Program-made: the position numbers and the translations under genes
From: CAWBRT01 sp963819175
GTDB taxonomy: Bacteria; Acidobacteriota; Terriglobia; Terriglobales; Acidobacteriaceae
DNA: 64,000 nucleotides
Direction: 5' to 3'
NCBI GenBank assembly: GCA_963819175.1
Contig: CAWFVJ010000013.1
Location: 310,001-374,000, forward strand
The notes under the pieces: model-generated
What the model was told of the DNA's origin: nothing
Databases searched by the model: none
Seen by the model: the letters and a program-made list of their open reading frames with translations, nothing else
In this document: positions 1 to 9,486 of the stretch, piece by piece
Layout: every line of letters starts with the position of its first letter
Position numbering within the stretch: position 1 is the first letter of the stretch

Positions 1-66
1 CCCCAGTCACCCCAACGAGCCGAGCCTCGTTGGGGACCCCGACACGGGCGAACCTGGGGCACCCGG
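1..66. repeat. Dispersed repeat family A, copy with internal insert
   Basis: Family A elements have the form AACTACCCCAGGTTAGC, a short loop, then GAACCTGGGGCACC, so the two arms pair as a hairpin. This copy is cut by the window edge. It carries an internal block with its own palindrome (CCCCAACGAG / CTCGTTGGGG), which recurs inside the copy at 19610-19697. Confidence 0.8.
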
Positions 67-109
67 CACCGGTTCTTATGGAAAATTCAAAATGCCCCAC
101 TACCGACGG

Positions 110-962
110 TTACTGGACCTCGATGATGTTTCCGCCCTGGGTGGAGTTCAGTTCATTGACGCGCTCGAGCACGTTTCGGGCGAAAGCAAACATCGAGCGC
201 GCGTGCTCGGACTGGTCTCCCTCGAGCGTCACCGGATGCCCGCTGTCGCCTCCCGCGCGAATTTGCGGATCAAGCTCTATGCGGCCAAGGAACGGCAAGC
301 CAAATTGCTGAGCCGTTCGCTCTCCGCCGCCCTTGGAGAAAATGTCGATCTCCTTGTGGCAGTGCGGGCACTGGAAGTAGCTCATGTTCTCGACCATGCC
401 GATGATGTCAACCTTCATGGTGTGGAGCATCTCAATCGCCTTGCGCGCGTCCTGCAGGGCAACATCGCTCGGCGTAGTCACCACGATGGCTCCGCTGAGC
501 GGCACGGTCTGGATGAGCGAAATCGCCACGTCGCCGGTGCCCGGAGGCAGATCGACCACCAGGTAATCCAGTTCTCCCCACTCGACCTGTCCGAGGAATT
601 GGCGAATGATGGAGTGCAGCATGGGTCCGCGCCAAACCAGAGGCTTGTCTCCAGGGTTCAGGAATCCGACCGAGATCACTCGGACGCCATAACGCTCGAT
701 AGGAACGATGCGATCGCCTTGCGGCAATCTGCGGCGCCTCGTTGGTGCCGAACATGAGTGGGACGTTGGGCCCGTAAACGTCGGCATCGAGCAGGCCGAC
801 CTTATGCCCCATGCGCGCCAGCGCGATGGCGAGATTCACCGCCAGCGTGGTCTTTCCCACGCCGCCCTTGCCGGAGCCGACAGCGATAATCGATTGAACG
901 CCTGGAATAGCTTGCGGTGTTGGCGCCTGCGGAGCAGGTCCGTGCTCATGAGTGTGAGACAA
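110..962 (-). CDS. mrp: Mrp/NBP35-family Fe-S cluster carrier ATPase (frameshifted)
   Basis: This is a ParA-like P-loop ATPase of the Mrp/NBP35 family, which binds and transfers iron-sulfur clusters to apoproteins in the cytoplasm. The N-terminal part carries the deviant Walker A motif GKGGVGKTT near residue 30, followed by LDADVYGPNVP. The C-terminal part has DLPPGTGD and the cluster-binding CPHC motif. The halves lie in different frames that meet near 716-722: the sequence reads GTNEAPQIAA in one frame and continues GDRIVPIERYG in the other, consistent with a one-base insertion. I chose the TTG at 962 because AAAGGGGAA precedes it at good spacing. The usual N-terminal MIP18-like domain is absent; a short His/Pro-rich leader takes its place. 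Family assignment is firm; whether the frameshift is real is not. Confidence 0.88.
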
Positions 963-1029
963 GATGGGTTCCCCTTTGCCTAGATAAACTTTGATTATAT
1001 ACGCCGGAAAGTCCGGGCCTCTTCGAGCC

Positions 1030-1335
1030 GCGACAGGCTGCTGAAGAACCCGTTCTCGTGTCATCCTGTTATGAATCAAGCGCAGCGAAGGATCCCAGCA
1101 CGGCCCGGAGCTGAGACAGACTCAGAGCGGTTCTGGTTGGGGCAGTTTTCATGGGATGTTTCGCTACGCTCAACATGACACTCCGGGGGAGGCTAGGTAC
1201 TTCCGGGACGCGCGACCGAACATGAACGATCCCACATTTGCCAACAGCGGGCAAATATGGCCCACCGTCGAGCGTAGTAATTAGGAAGAAACTACCCCAG
1301 ATTAGCCGAAGGTAGGCGAATCTGGGACACCCGGC
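1030..1335. repeat. Cluster of dispersed repeats (families C, B, A)
   Basis: The 440-base gap between mrp and the next gene is almost wholly repeats. A family C copy (about 1030-1190) begins CAGGCTGCTGAAGAA and contains TGTCATCCTG...AGCGAAGGATC and its inverted partner ending CAACATGACA. A family B copy (1226-1266) reads CCCACATTTGCC...GGGCAAATATGG. A family A copy (1284-1335) follows. No coding signal is seen. Confidence 0.75.
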
Positions 1336-1402
1336 TGACATGTAAGGACAGGTTCATCTTCCCGCCCCACATTGAGGATCTGGCAAACCGGCGAGTTCAG
1401 TT

Positions 1403-2995
1403 CTACTGGGTCACCGTCAACTTAAACGCATTGCTGGTGATTCCGCTCGACTTCGCTTTTATGTTCGTACTACCTATCCCAGCCCCGGTTGCCAGACCGC
1501 CTGCAGAGATTGTGGCGACAGTCGGCTTTGGCGAGACCCATGTCACGCCGGCGGTAATGTCATTGGTACTGCCATCGCTGTAGGTTCCCAGTGCCGTGAA
1601 CTGCGTACTTTGCCCCACTGTGATCGATGAAGTGGGAGATGAAATCGCGATGGACACCAGTGCGGCGTTCACGGTCAATGTTGTGCCGCCAGAGATACCT
1701 CCGACGGATGCCGTGATATTCGAGCTTCCCGGCGCCACGCCCGTGGCCAAGCCCCCGCTGGTTATCGTCGCCGCCGAAGTATTGGACGAGCTCCAAGTCA
1801 CGCTGGTGGTGATGGTCTTGATGCTCCCATCGCTATACGTGCCTTTGGCTCTGAACTGCTGGGTCGCATCAGTCGCAATTGACGGGTTCACAGGGGTCAC
1901 GCTGATCGACACGAGCGCCTTCGAAAGGCTGCAAATTGCCGTGTACGCGGGGAGCGAGCCCGTGGCGAACGACTGCATCGGTGTAGCGCTACCCGTGGTC
2001 GCGTCAATTCGGTACTGCGTGAGCACAGCTGCGGACTGCTGGTCTGCGTATAGCCACTGGCCGCTTGGATCAATCGCGACCGCGGGGTCCTGCGTAATGC
2101 TCGAGAAGGGAGATCCCGAAGTGGTGGAAAGTGCGCCGTTCGACGCGATCGCGACTCCATCCAGGCCGCCATCATCATTGCCAATCCAGCCGAAACGGCC
2201 CGTGGGGTGGATGGCCAACTGATAGATATTGAACCTGACCGCAAACGGCGAATCGCTTAGCTCGGTCAGCGCGCCGGTGGCGGCATTGATATTGAAAACA
2301 GACACGTCGCCCGACACGGTGTTCGAAACATACAAATGGGTGTTGCTGGGATCGATTGTCAGGCCGCGGGGGCTTGAGCCGACCGCGAATGGCGAACCCG
2401 AAACCGCCGTAAGCGCCCCGGTAGAGCTGATCGTTAAGGCCGATACATCATTCGAGGACTGATTCGCAACGTACAAGAACTTTCCCGAGGCATCGATGAC
2501 AGCAAAATCTGGGTTGACCCCGTCCAGCGCAAACGGCGAGCCCGTGATTGGCGATAGGACACCCTTCCCCGCGATGGTATACGCCGATATCGTCGAATCA
2601 CCATAATTTATCGCGTACAGATACGTTGAGGTCGGGTCGATTGCCACCCACGCCGATTGGGTACCCGCCGCAAACGGTGAACCGGGTACGGGTGTCAGAT
2701 TTCCGGTGGTCGGGTCGATGGAATAACCCGAGACCGTACCTCCCCAGTTGCCGGCGTAGACGTGCTTGCACCGCGGATCGGTTACGATGCCGCCCAGGTT
2801 TCCTTGCGGAGTCGCGCCAGACGCGAACGGCGACCCGGCGACGGGGGTCAGCGCGCCCGAACTCGGATCAAGAGAAAAGCCGGATACGTCGCCGGAACCG
2901 TAGTTCGTCGTGTAGGTATACGTCTGCGCGAGTGCGGTGTAACTACTGCAGGCGACCAACAGCAAGAGCGCCGCTACAACGGTGATGCGTTTCAT
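1403..2995 (-). CDS. Secreted YncE/lactonase-like beta-propeller protein with two Big_2 domains
   Basis: A 530-residue exported protein. The start at 2995 follows AAGGAG and gives an N-terminal signal MKRITVVAALLLLVACSS; the LLVAC sequence could also serve as a lipobox. Residues of about 25-350 form repeats of about 45 residues with the pattern GALTPVxGSPFAxGxxPxG, typical of seven-bladed lactonase/YncE-type propellers that are common in acidobacteria. The last 170 residues hold two Ig-like Big_2 (bacterial Ig-like group 2) repeats, recognisable by VTWSSSNTSAATITSGGLATGVAPGS-type segments. No catalytic function can be assigned. A role at the cell surface or in the periplasm, through protein or glycan binding, is inference from the architecture. 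Confidence 0.8.
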   Translation of the reverse strand: MKRITVVAALLLLVACSSYTALAQTYTYTTNYGSGDVSGFSLDPSSGALTPVAGSPFASGATPQGNLGGIVTDPRCKHVYAGNWGGTVSGYSIDPTTGNLTPVPGSPFAAGTQSAWVAIDPTSTYLYAINYGDSTISAYTIAGKGVLSPITGSPFALDGVNPDFAVIDASGKFLYVANQSSNDVSALTISSTGALTAVSGSPFAVGSSPRGLTIDPSNTHLYVSNTVSGDVSVFNINAATGALTELSDSPFAVRFNIYQLAIHPTGRFGWIGNDDGGLDGVAIASNGALSTTSGSPFSSITQDPAVAIDPSGQWLYADQQSAAVLTQYRIDATTGSATPMQSFATGSLPAYTAICSLSKALVSISVTPVNPSIATDATQQFRAKGTYSDGSIKTITTSVTWSSSNTSAATITSGGLATGVAPGSSNITASVGGISGGTTLTVNAALVSIAISSPTSSITVGQSTQFTALGTYSDGSTNDITAGVTWVSPKPTVATISAGGLATGAGIGSTNIKAKSSGITSNAFKLTVTQ

Positions 2996-3293
2996 GTTCG
3001 AGCTCCTTCTCGATTCGGTGTGTGGTTGTGGTGAGTGGTTCATCGTTGCCCCATGATGGCGATTGCCGTGAAGCATGCAAGGTATTTTTGGGCTGCGCTC
3101 GAACGCGACTAAAAAATTGCTGCCGATCATGCAATGTCAGGGGCGTCAGCCTTGGCCCGGCAGGCCGCAGAAGATTCTTTGTAACCGATGAACAGATGCA
3201 ATTCAGCTTTGTTCTGGTTGTCAGATGCGAACCCATGGCAAGCAGACACTCTGGCTTGTCCGTGGGCTGGGACGACTAGTTGCTTTTTGGGTA

Positions 3294-3393
3294 GGACAAC
3301 TACCCCGGGTTAGCGCCGAACAGCCAAAGGAGCCTTTGGCTACAGGCGGCACTGCGAGTCAGGCGGCGCGGAACCTGGGGCACCCGCCAGTCC
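3294..3393 (+). repeat. Dispersed repeat family A, long variant
   Basis: The arms CAACTACCCCGGGTTAGCGCC and GGCGCGGAACCTGGGGCACC enclose a second hairpin (AAAGGAGCCTTTGGCTAC region). This is one of the longest copies in the window. Confidence 0.75.
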
Positions 3394-3416
3394 GAAGATG
3401 TGAATGCAGCTTTGGC

Positions 3417-3444
3417 TTGCAAATTTATCCGTGCACAGTAATAT
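3417..3444 (+). promoter_or_regulatory. Putative sigma-70 promoter of the MFS gene
   Basis: TTGCAA at 3417-3422 and TAATAT at 3439-3444 are separated by 16 bases, about 70 bases before the transporter start. Match to consensus is fair only. Confidence 0.35.
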
Positions 3445-3511
3445 GTGAGCGCCTGAAAGCCAATAAGGGAACCTGTATTACATGAATTGGTGTGGGCAGG
3501 GAGACTGGACA

Positions 3512-4825
3512 ATGAATGAACAAATGCTGGAAAAGGTCGTCATTAAGAAAGTCACTTGGCGGCTGATCCCATTCCTAATCGTGACCTATTTTGTATGTTA
3601 TCTGGACCGGGTTAACGTCGGGTTCGCAGCCTTGACGATGAACAAAGATCTCGGCTTTACCGCGACCGTCTTCGGAGCCGGTGCGGGCATTTTCTTTTTG
3701 GGCTACTTCTTGTTTGAAGTACCAAGCAATCTTGCTCTTCAGAAGTACGGCGCGCGTTTTTGGATTGCGCGAATCATGATCAGTTGGGGCCTGCTGTCGG
3801 CCGCGATGTGCCTGGTTCAGGGAAAGACCAGCTTCATCATTGTTCGCTTCCTGTTGGGCGCAGCCGAGGCGGGGTTCTTCCCGGGGATCATTCTCTACCT
3901 CACCTACTGGTTTCCTGCGCGCTACCGAGCCGCCATTGTGTCGAGGTTTATGTTTGCCATCCCGGTTTCCCTCCTCATCGGGGCGCCGGTTTCCGGATTG
4001 ATCCTCAACATGAACGGGGTCTTCGGGATAGCAGGTTGGAAATGGCTGTTTATTTTTGAAGGCATTCCATCCATAGTGCTGGGGTTTATCACCTTCTACT
4101 ACCTCACGGACACCCCGGCGAAAGCGGGTTGGCTGGAGCCGAATGAACGCCAATGGTTGCAGGCGCAACTTGACCACGAGCGTGCGAGCGTTGAATCAGT
4201 TCACAAGTTCACTCTTGGCCAGGCATTACTGAACCCACGGGTTCTCGTGTTGGGTTTGGTTTACTTCACGCTGCAAATCGGCATCTATGGCGTGAATATG
4301 TGGTTGCCGCAAATTATTAAAAGGTTTGGCAACCTCACTACTCTTCAAATCGGTCTGATCGCCGCCATTCCCTTCGCCGCCGCCGGTATCGGCATGTTGG
4401 TCTGGGGGAACAGTTCCGATAAGAAACTCGAACGCAAATGGCATTTGACAGTTGCATTCCTGTTGGGCTCTTTCGGATTGCTTGGAAGCGCGCTATTCAG
4501 TACAAACCCGGTGTTGACGATCACGCTGCTCTCGCTGTCGAGTATTGGACTTTATGCGGCGATGCCGGTATTTTGGACTGTTCCTCCTATATTCTTGACG
4601 GGAACTGCGGCGGCGGGCGGCATTGCTCTGATCAACTCGATCGGGAACCTCGGCGGATTCGCCGGCCCGTTTACGGTTGGGTGGATTCGAGATGCAACAG
4701 GCAACTTCATCTATGGTCTGGTATTCCTCGGGGTTAGTGTATTGGTCGGCGGGGTCATCGCATACGCGTGTTGTCATCGTGTGCAGGAGACGGGAAAAGC
4801 ATCGGCCAAGGCTGCGGGACGCTGA
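3512..4825 (+). CDS. MFS transporter, anion:cation symporter (ACS) type
   Basis: A 437-residue integral membrane protein with about 12 hydrophobic helices. The start at 3512 follows GGGAG. ACS-family hallmarks are visible: YLDRVNVGFAALTMNKDLGF in the first helix and loop, then GYFLFEVPSNLALQKYGARFW. This family moves organic anions such as tartrate, phthalate, galactonate or hexuronates together with protons. The next gene on the same strand, 105 bases downstream, is an iron-type alcohol dehydrogenase, so uptake followed by oxidation of a hydroxy-acid or sugar acid is a reasonable inference. The exact substrate cannot be read from the sequence. Confidence 0.88.
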   Translation: MNEQMLEKVVIKKVTWRLIPFLIVTYFVCYLDRVNVGFAALTMNKDLGFTATVFGAGAGIFFLGYFLFEVPSNLALQKYGARFWIARIMISWGLLSAAMCLVQGKTSFIIVRFLLGAAEAGFFPGIILYLTYWFPARYRAAIVSRFMFAIPVSLLIGAPVSGLILNMNGVFGIAGWKWLFIFEGIPSIVLGFITFYYLTDTPAKAGWLEPNERQWLQAQLDHERASVESVHKFTLGQALLNPRVLVLGLVYFTLQIGIYGVNMWLPQIIKRFGNLTTLQIGLIAAIPFAAAGIGMLVWGNSSDKKLERKWHLTVAFLLGSFGLLGSALFSTNPVLTITLLSLSSIGLYAAMPVFWTVPPIFLTGTAAAGGIALINSIGNLGGFAGPFTVGWIRDATGNFIYGLVFLGVSVLVGGVIAYACCHRVQETGKASAKAAGR

Positions 4826-4930
4826 ATGCTGTTGCAGAGGGTCTCGGGGCTTTAGTGATCGCTTTCACCTTGCACAGCAGGTGCAGTCCAGGGCTTCAAC
4901 GAAGTGACATCAATCTGGGGGGATTCGACA

Positions 4931-6065
4931 ATGGCAACGATCAGCTATTTAACAACAACGGAGTTTGGCTTCGGAAGCGTGAAGCTCCTCGATGCCGTTC
5001 GCACGCGGCTTGGCATTCAAGAACCTCTGATCGTCTCCGACCGTGGGCTCGAAAAGGCCGGGGTTCTTGAGCAGGCGTTGCAGGATCTCCCCAGGGGTGT
5101 CAGCACACATCGATTCCTTGACACTCCTGAAAATCCGACCGAGCAAGCGGTAGAGAATGCAATCATTCAGTACCGTAATGAAAAGTGTGATGGAGTGATC
5201 GCCATCGGCGGCGGCTCCTCCATCGATCTCGCTAAAGGCGTTGTCCTGGGCGCGACCCATGAGGGACCGCTGGAGCAGTATGCCGCGATCAAGGGGGGCG
5301 TCGGAAAGATCACATCGAGGGTGGCGCCGCTCATCGCTATTCCCACAACCGCCGGCACCGGTAGCGAAGTGGGACGCGCTACGCTGATCGTCCTCAAGAA
5401 CGGTCTGAAGCTTGGAATCATCAGTCCCTATCTGTTTCCGAAGACGGCTATTTGCGACCCGGAGCTGACGATGAACCTGACACCGCGGCTGACTGCGGCG
5501 ACGGGAATGGATGCGTTGACCCACTGCATCGAAACTTACCTCTCGCCTCTGGTAAATCCGCCGGCGGACGCGATTGCCCTGGACGGCGTTGCCCGGGCGT
5601 GGAAATCGATTGAGCCTGTTGTTGAGGATGGAAAAAACCGGGACGCTCGCTGGAATATGATGATGGCGGCATTACAGGGTGGGCTGAGCTTCCAAAAGGG
5701 CCTGGGACCGGTACATTCGCTATCGCACGCGCTGGGATCGCTGTCCAAATTGAAGCTTCACCATGGCACGTTGAACGCGATTCTTCTGCCGGCGGTGCTC
5801 TGTTTCAATGAAGGGTCATGTGGGAGAGAAGTACGCCGACCTGCGGCGGGCGATGAACCTTCCGGAGAAAGCCGATCTGGCGACGGCCATCCGCGCCAAG
5901 AGCCGGTCAATTGGACTGCCGACAGGGTTGAGCGATTTGGGAGTCGATAGCTCTGTGTTTGAAGAAGTCATCGAAAAGGCCCTCATCGACCACTCCAATA
6001 ACACGAGTCCAAGAAAGCCCACAACTCAACAGTTTGAGGAGCTTCTGAGAGAATCCATGTCCTGA
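4931..6065 (+). CDS. Iron-containing alcohol dehydrogenase (frameshifted)
   Basis: A group III Fe-dependent alcohol dehydrogenase/maleylacetate reductase-like NAD(P) enzyme of about 378 residues. The start at 4931 follows GGGGGGA. Visible are the nucleotide-binding GGGSSIDLAKG near residue 95 and the metal-ligand segments GMDALTHCIETY, PVHSLSHALG and LHHGTLNAILLP. The reading frame breaks at about 5808-5813: removing one G from the GGG run joins LLPAVLCFNEG to VGEKYADLRRAMNLPEK, which restores the conserved C-terminal helix bundle. It lies directly downstream of the MFS gene in the same orientation and probably forms an operon with it. The substrate is unknown. Confidence 0.87.
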
Positions 6066-6177
6066 GTCATGCTGCTGTCGCTTGCGTTGGCCTGCCGCAG
6101 CGCTGTTGTGATCTGTCCTGAACCCACATCTGCTGACCGCGGAGTGGACCCGTGGGCTGAGATTTCTCTTCGTCTAG

Positions 6178-6222
6178 GAAACTACCCCACTCAAGCCACC
6201 AGCGGGCAAATGTGGGCCACCA
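6178..6222 (+). repeat. Dispersed repeat family A, variant arms
   Basis: The copy reads AAACTACCCCACTCAAGCC...GGGCAAATGTGGGCCACC. The left arm is the TCAAGC variant and the right arm resembles family B, suggesting recombination between families. Confidence 0.65.
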
Positions 6223-6308
6223 AGATCAAATTCGTGGTGCGCTGGTTTTTGCAACGGCGGGCGTCCGCGCGGAATCCAATTGCGAAGGAAAGAAGCCAGG
6301 AGCAAAGA

Positions 6309-6581
6309 ATGTCGAACTGCACTCACCTCGGACTGATTAATCCTACCGTGCGGCCCAGCGGCAAAGGCTGCAAAGAGTGTCTGGAAATGGGTAGCACATG
6401 GGTTCATCTGCGGATGTGCGAAATTTGCGGACACGTGGGCTGCTGCGACTCTTCACCGAACAAGCACGCAACCAAGCACTTTCACAAGACCAAGCACCCC
6501 ATCATCCGCTCGTTTGAGCCGGGCGAGAACTGGCACTGGTGTTACATCGACGAGGAGTTTGTGGAGCCAAGAGCCGCTTGA
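6309..6581 (+). CDS. UBP-type zinc finger protein
   Basis: A 90-residue protein consisting of a single ZnF-UBP domain. The start at 6309 is preceded by CCAGGAG. Zinc ligands are evident: CTHL near the N-terminus, GCKEC, MCEICGHVGCCDS, then HATKHFHKTKHP and the closing WHWCYIDE. In eukaryotes this fold binds the free C-terminus of ubiquitin; in bacteria such small stand-alone copies have no settled role. The 3' half (6436-6581) is duplicated 199 bases downstream with a family A repeat between the copies. Confidence 0.87.
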   Translation: MSNCTHLGLINPTVRPSGKGCKECLEMGSTWVHLRMCEICGHVGCCDSSPNKHATKHFHKTKHPIIRSFEPGENWHWCYIDEEFVEPRAA

Positions 6582-6590
6582 AGGCTGGAA

Positions 6591-6634
6591 GGAACTACCC
6601 CAGGTTAGCCAAAAGCGGGCGAACCTGGGGCACC
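6591..6634 (+). repeat. Dispersed repeat family A at a duplication junction
   Basis: A canonical copy, GGAACTACCCCAGGTTAGCC...GAACCTGGGGCACC, lying exactly between the two copies of the zinc-finger 3' segment. Confidence 0.85.
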
Positions 6635-6780
6635 TGGGCTGCTGCGACTCTTCACCGAACAAGCACGCAACCAAACACTTTCACAAGACCAAGCACCCTA
6701 TCATCCGCTCGTTTGAGCCGGGCGAGAACTGGCACTGGTGTTACATCGACGAGGAGATTGTGGAGCCAAGAGCCGCTTGA
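6635..6780 (+). pseudogene. Duplicated 3' half of the UBP zinc-finger gene
   Basis: A 146-base copy of 6436-6581 with only a few substitutions (for example GAGTTTGTG changed to GAGATTGTG). It encodes the last 48 residues of the zinc finger through the stop codon but lacks the N-terminal ligands and a start signal. It is probably a non-functional tandem duplication remnant, though an ORF starting at 6514 in another frame of copy 1 runs through it. Confidence 0.85.
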
Positions 6781-6803
6781 GGCCTCGATGAAACTACGCC
6801 GAA

Positions 6804-7034
6804 CCCCACATTTGCCAACGGATGGCAAATATGGGCCACCGTCGGGCTTTAGTGATTAGGAGAAACTACCCCACTCAAGCCAACAGCGGGCTTGAATGGG
6901 CCGCCCGCGCAAAGAAACTACCCCAGGTTAGCGCCGAACTGCACGGCGCGGAACCTGGGGCACCCGCGGCTTATGCATTACAAATCAAATACATAGATTC
7001 TTCGCTCGCTGCGCTCCCTCAGAATGACACTTCA
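6804..7034. repeat. Repeat cluster: families B, A, A and C in tandem
   Basis: Four elements lie end to end: family B (6804-6840, CCCCACATTTGCCAACGGATGGCAAATATGGG), family A with TCAAGC arms (6861-6907), family A canonical (6913-6966) and the right half of family C (6981-7034, ending CTCAGAATGACACTTC). They fill the gap before the cydB stop; no gene is seen. Confidence 0.8.
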
Positions 7035-7053
7035 CGGGGGTATGGCTGGACAA

Positions 7054-8100
7054 TCAGTAGCCGTGCTCGCCGCCTTCGTCGAGTTTCACTTTGCCGCGGA
7101 ACATGCGGTAGATGAAGACGAAGTAGGCGAGAGCCAGCACGATGCCCACGCTCCACCAAACCAGTCCCACTCCCAGCGCATAACTGGAGGTGACGGAGTT
7201 CTGAATGGTGAGGTTCTGGCGCGGGTCCACGGCCGGCAGGATGACCGGATACAGCGCAAAGACGGCTCCAACCAGCATGAAGGCCAGATAAAGCGATGAG
7301 GCAAGAAATGCGCCCAGATCGTTGCCCTTGCGGCTGAAGATGAACATGGCGAAGATGCTGCCGAAGACCGCCAATGGAATGATGAATCCGACGGGCGCGG
7401 CCTGATAGTTGGCTAACAGTTCGGGACGAATCCACAGGGTTGCCACCAGGCTGAGCAGGGTGAGCGCGAGTTGCGCCGGCCAAAGTATGGATGCGATCTT
7501 GTGCGCCCGCTGGTTTAACTCGGCCTCGGTTTTTACGGCGACGTAGTGGGCTCCGTGGTTCGCCAGGGCCACCAAGGCCAGCACGCCGGAGAGCACGGTG
7601 TACCAATCCAGAATGCCGGGCTGCGGCCCAACCCTCCAATTGGTGAACAGCGGCAGAAAGAAATAATGGTCCGGGCCGAGCGGCACGCCGCGCACCACGT
7701 TGCCCAGCGCGGCGCCGTAGAAGATAGCCAGCAAAATACTGGCGAGGGCGAAGATGCCGTCGAAGAACGTCTTCCAGACATCGTGCTCGATGTGGGCGCG
7801 GAACTCTATGCCGATGGCGCGCAGCATGAGCAGCCACAGCACCATCATCAGCGGCAGATAGAAGCCGCTGAAGCTGGAAGCATAAAGCTGCGGAAAGACA
7901 AAGTAGAGCACGCCGCCGGTGGCCAGCAACCAGACTTCATTGCCATCCCACACCGGGCCTATGGCGCGGATCACCTGCTTGCGCTCCTGATCGGTGCGGG
8001 CGGCGAGCAGGTGAATGGCACCGGCGCCAATGTCGAAGCCATCGAGAATGACGTAACAGGTCAGCATGACGGAGATAATGCAGAACCAGAGTGTGGGCAT
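7054..8100 (-). CDS. cydB: Cytochrome bd ubiquinol oxidase subunit II
   Basis: Subunit II of the bd-type terminal oxidase in the inner membrane, 348 residues, the usual length. The N-terminus has the conserved YVILDGFDIGAGAIHL and GPVWDGNEVWLL motifs of CydB, followed by repeated hydrophobic helices. It begins two bases after the cydA stop, so the two are co-transcribed and probably translationally coupled. With CydA it oxidises quinol and reduces oxygen with high affinity. There is no CydX-like small ORF between the gene and the repeat cluster downstream. Confidence 0.96.
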   Translation of the reverse strand: MPTLWFCIISVMLTCYVILDGFDIGAGAIHLLAARTDQERKQVIRAIGPVWDGNEVWLLATGGVLYFVFPQLYASSFSGFYLPLMMVLWLLMLRAIGIEFRAHIEHDVWKTFFDGIFALASILLAIFYGAALGNVVRGVPLGPDHYFFLPLFTNWRVGPQPGILDWYTVLSGVLALVALANHGAHYVAVKTEAELNQRAHKIASILWPAQLALTLLSLVATLWIRPELLANYQAAPVGFIIPLAVFGSIFAMFIFSRKGNDLGAFLASSLYLAFMLVGAVFALYPVILPAVDPRQNLTIQNSVTSSYALGVGLVWWSVGIVLALAYFVFIYRMFRGKVKLDEGGEHGY

Positions 8101-8102
8101 GG

Positions 8103-9437
8103 TTATTTCACCTCCGCGTGCAACTCAGGGCCGTGCTCAATTTCGCGGTGTACGAGGAAGAGGAAGAGAATCGAAAGGATGGTGTACATCCCCAGAAAGC
8201 CGAGCAGCGTGAACCAGCCATTGCCCGCCGAAACCGACTTGGAATAGCCGTTGGCGGTGCGCAGCAATCCGTAGACAAGATAGGGCTGCCGCCCGATCTC
8301 GGCGGTTATCCAGCCCGCGGTGTTGGCGATGAAGGGCAAGGGGAAGCTCAGCATCAGAATCCAGAGCATCCAGCGCGATTCGAAGAGCTGCTTGCGCCAG
8401 AGCAGCAAGGCCGCAATCACCACGACGGCCATGAAGATCGTCCCCAGGCCGACCATGATGTGATAGCTGAAGTAGAGCAAGGGAATGTTATCCGGCCACT
8501 CCGACTGCGGAAAGGCATCCAGCCCTTGCATGTGGGCTCCCCAGTCGCGGTAGGCAAGGTAGCTGAGGATGCGCGGAATCACAACCGGATTGTCGATCTT
8601 CTTTCGCTCGACGTCGGGCTGGCCGATGATGACCAGCGGAGCGCCCTGACGCGATTCGAACAAGGCTTCCATGGCGGCCAGCGTGACCGGCTGATGTTCG
8701 GCCAGGTTGCGTCCCTGTCCGTCGCCCGTGGGCCCGATCAACGGGATGACAAAGATCAGCGCGGAGGCCACGCCAACCTTCAGAAAGATTTTTGCCTGCT
8801 CGACGTGCAACTTGCTGAGCAGATAGAAAGCGCCCATGGCCATCATGACAAAAGCACCGGTCACACCCGCTCCGGTCATGTTGTGCGCGTACTGCCAGAG
8901 GGCCCACGGATTCAGCACCAGGCCCCAGAAGCTGGTGAGGGTCACGGAACCATCAGCGGTGCGCGCGTAGGCCACCGGGTGCTGCATCCAGGCGTCGGTG
9001 GCAACGATGAAGTAGCCCGAGAGCCAGGAGCCGACAAAGACGGCCACGGCTGACCACCAGTGGGCGATTCTGCTGAGGCGCTTTTCGCCGTAAAGGAACA
9101 GTCCCAGGAAAGCCGACTCCAGAAAGAAGGCGAAGGTGCCTTCCATGGCGAGGGTTTGTCCGATGACGCCGCCGGCGTATTTGGAAAAATGCGACCAGTT
9201 GGTGCCGAACTGGAACTCCATGGGGATTCCAGTGACCACGCCGAAGACGAAGGAGATGCCGAAGATCTTCGCCCAGAAGCGCGCGGCATCGTCGTAGCGC
9301 GGGTCTTTCTTCCACAGGGCCAGGGTTTTGAGCACCACGATGAGCGGCGCCAGTCCCATGGTGAGCTGCGGGAAGAGGTAGTGATAGGTAACAGTGAAGG
9401 CGAAATGCAGTCGATGTATGAATTCAGCGCTGTCCAT
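8103..9437 (-). CDS. cydA: Cytochrome bd ubiquinol oxidase subunit I
   Basis: The haem-bearing subunit I, 444 residues. The start at 9437 follows AAGGTGA. The N-terminus LHFAFTVTYHYLFPQLTMG carries the conserved His haem ligand, and GRQPYLVYGLLRT is the conserved C-terminal segment. The protein is about 70-80 residues shorter than E. coli CydA, which fits the short Q-loop (S) class rather than the long Q-loop class. It lies 50 bases downstream of a thioesterase gene on the same strand. Confidence 0.96.
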   Translation of the reverse strand: MDSAEFIHRLHFAFTVTYHYLFPQLTMGLAPLIVVLKTLALWKKDPRYDDAARFWAKIFGISFVFGVVTGIPMEFQFGTNWSHFSKYAGGVIGQTLAMEGTFAFFLESAFLGLFLYGEKRLSRIAHWWSAVAVFVGSWLSGYFIVATDAWMQHPVAYARTADGSVTLTSFWGLVLNPWALWQYAHNMTGAGVTGAFVMMAMGAFYLLSKLHVEQAKIFLKVGVASALIFVIPLIGPTGDGQGRNLAEHQPVTLAAMEALFESRQGAPLVIIGQPDVERKKIDNPVVIPRILSYLAYRDWGAHMQGLDAFPQSEWPDNIPLLYFSYHIMVGLGTIFMAVVVIAALLLWRKQLFESRWMLWILMLSFPLPFIANTAGWITAEIGRQPYLVYGLLRTANGYSKSVSAGNGWFTLLGFLGMYTILSILFLFLVHREIEHGPELHAEVK

Positions 9438-9486
9438 GTGACGTTCACCTTGGGGTACGGCAACAGAGTTTACGGTTGCTAAATAC

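Larger units (their letters stand above)
2996..3511. other. Divergent intergenic region, 516 bases
   Basis: This region separates the minus-strand propeller gene from the plus-strand transporter, so it should hold promoters for both. I see one extended family A repeat (3294-3393) and a plausible promoter (3417-3444). The rest shows no convincing coding sequence. Confidence 0.5.
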
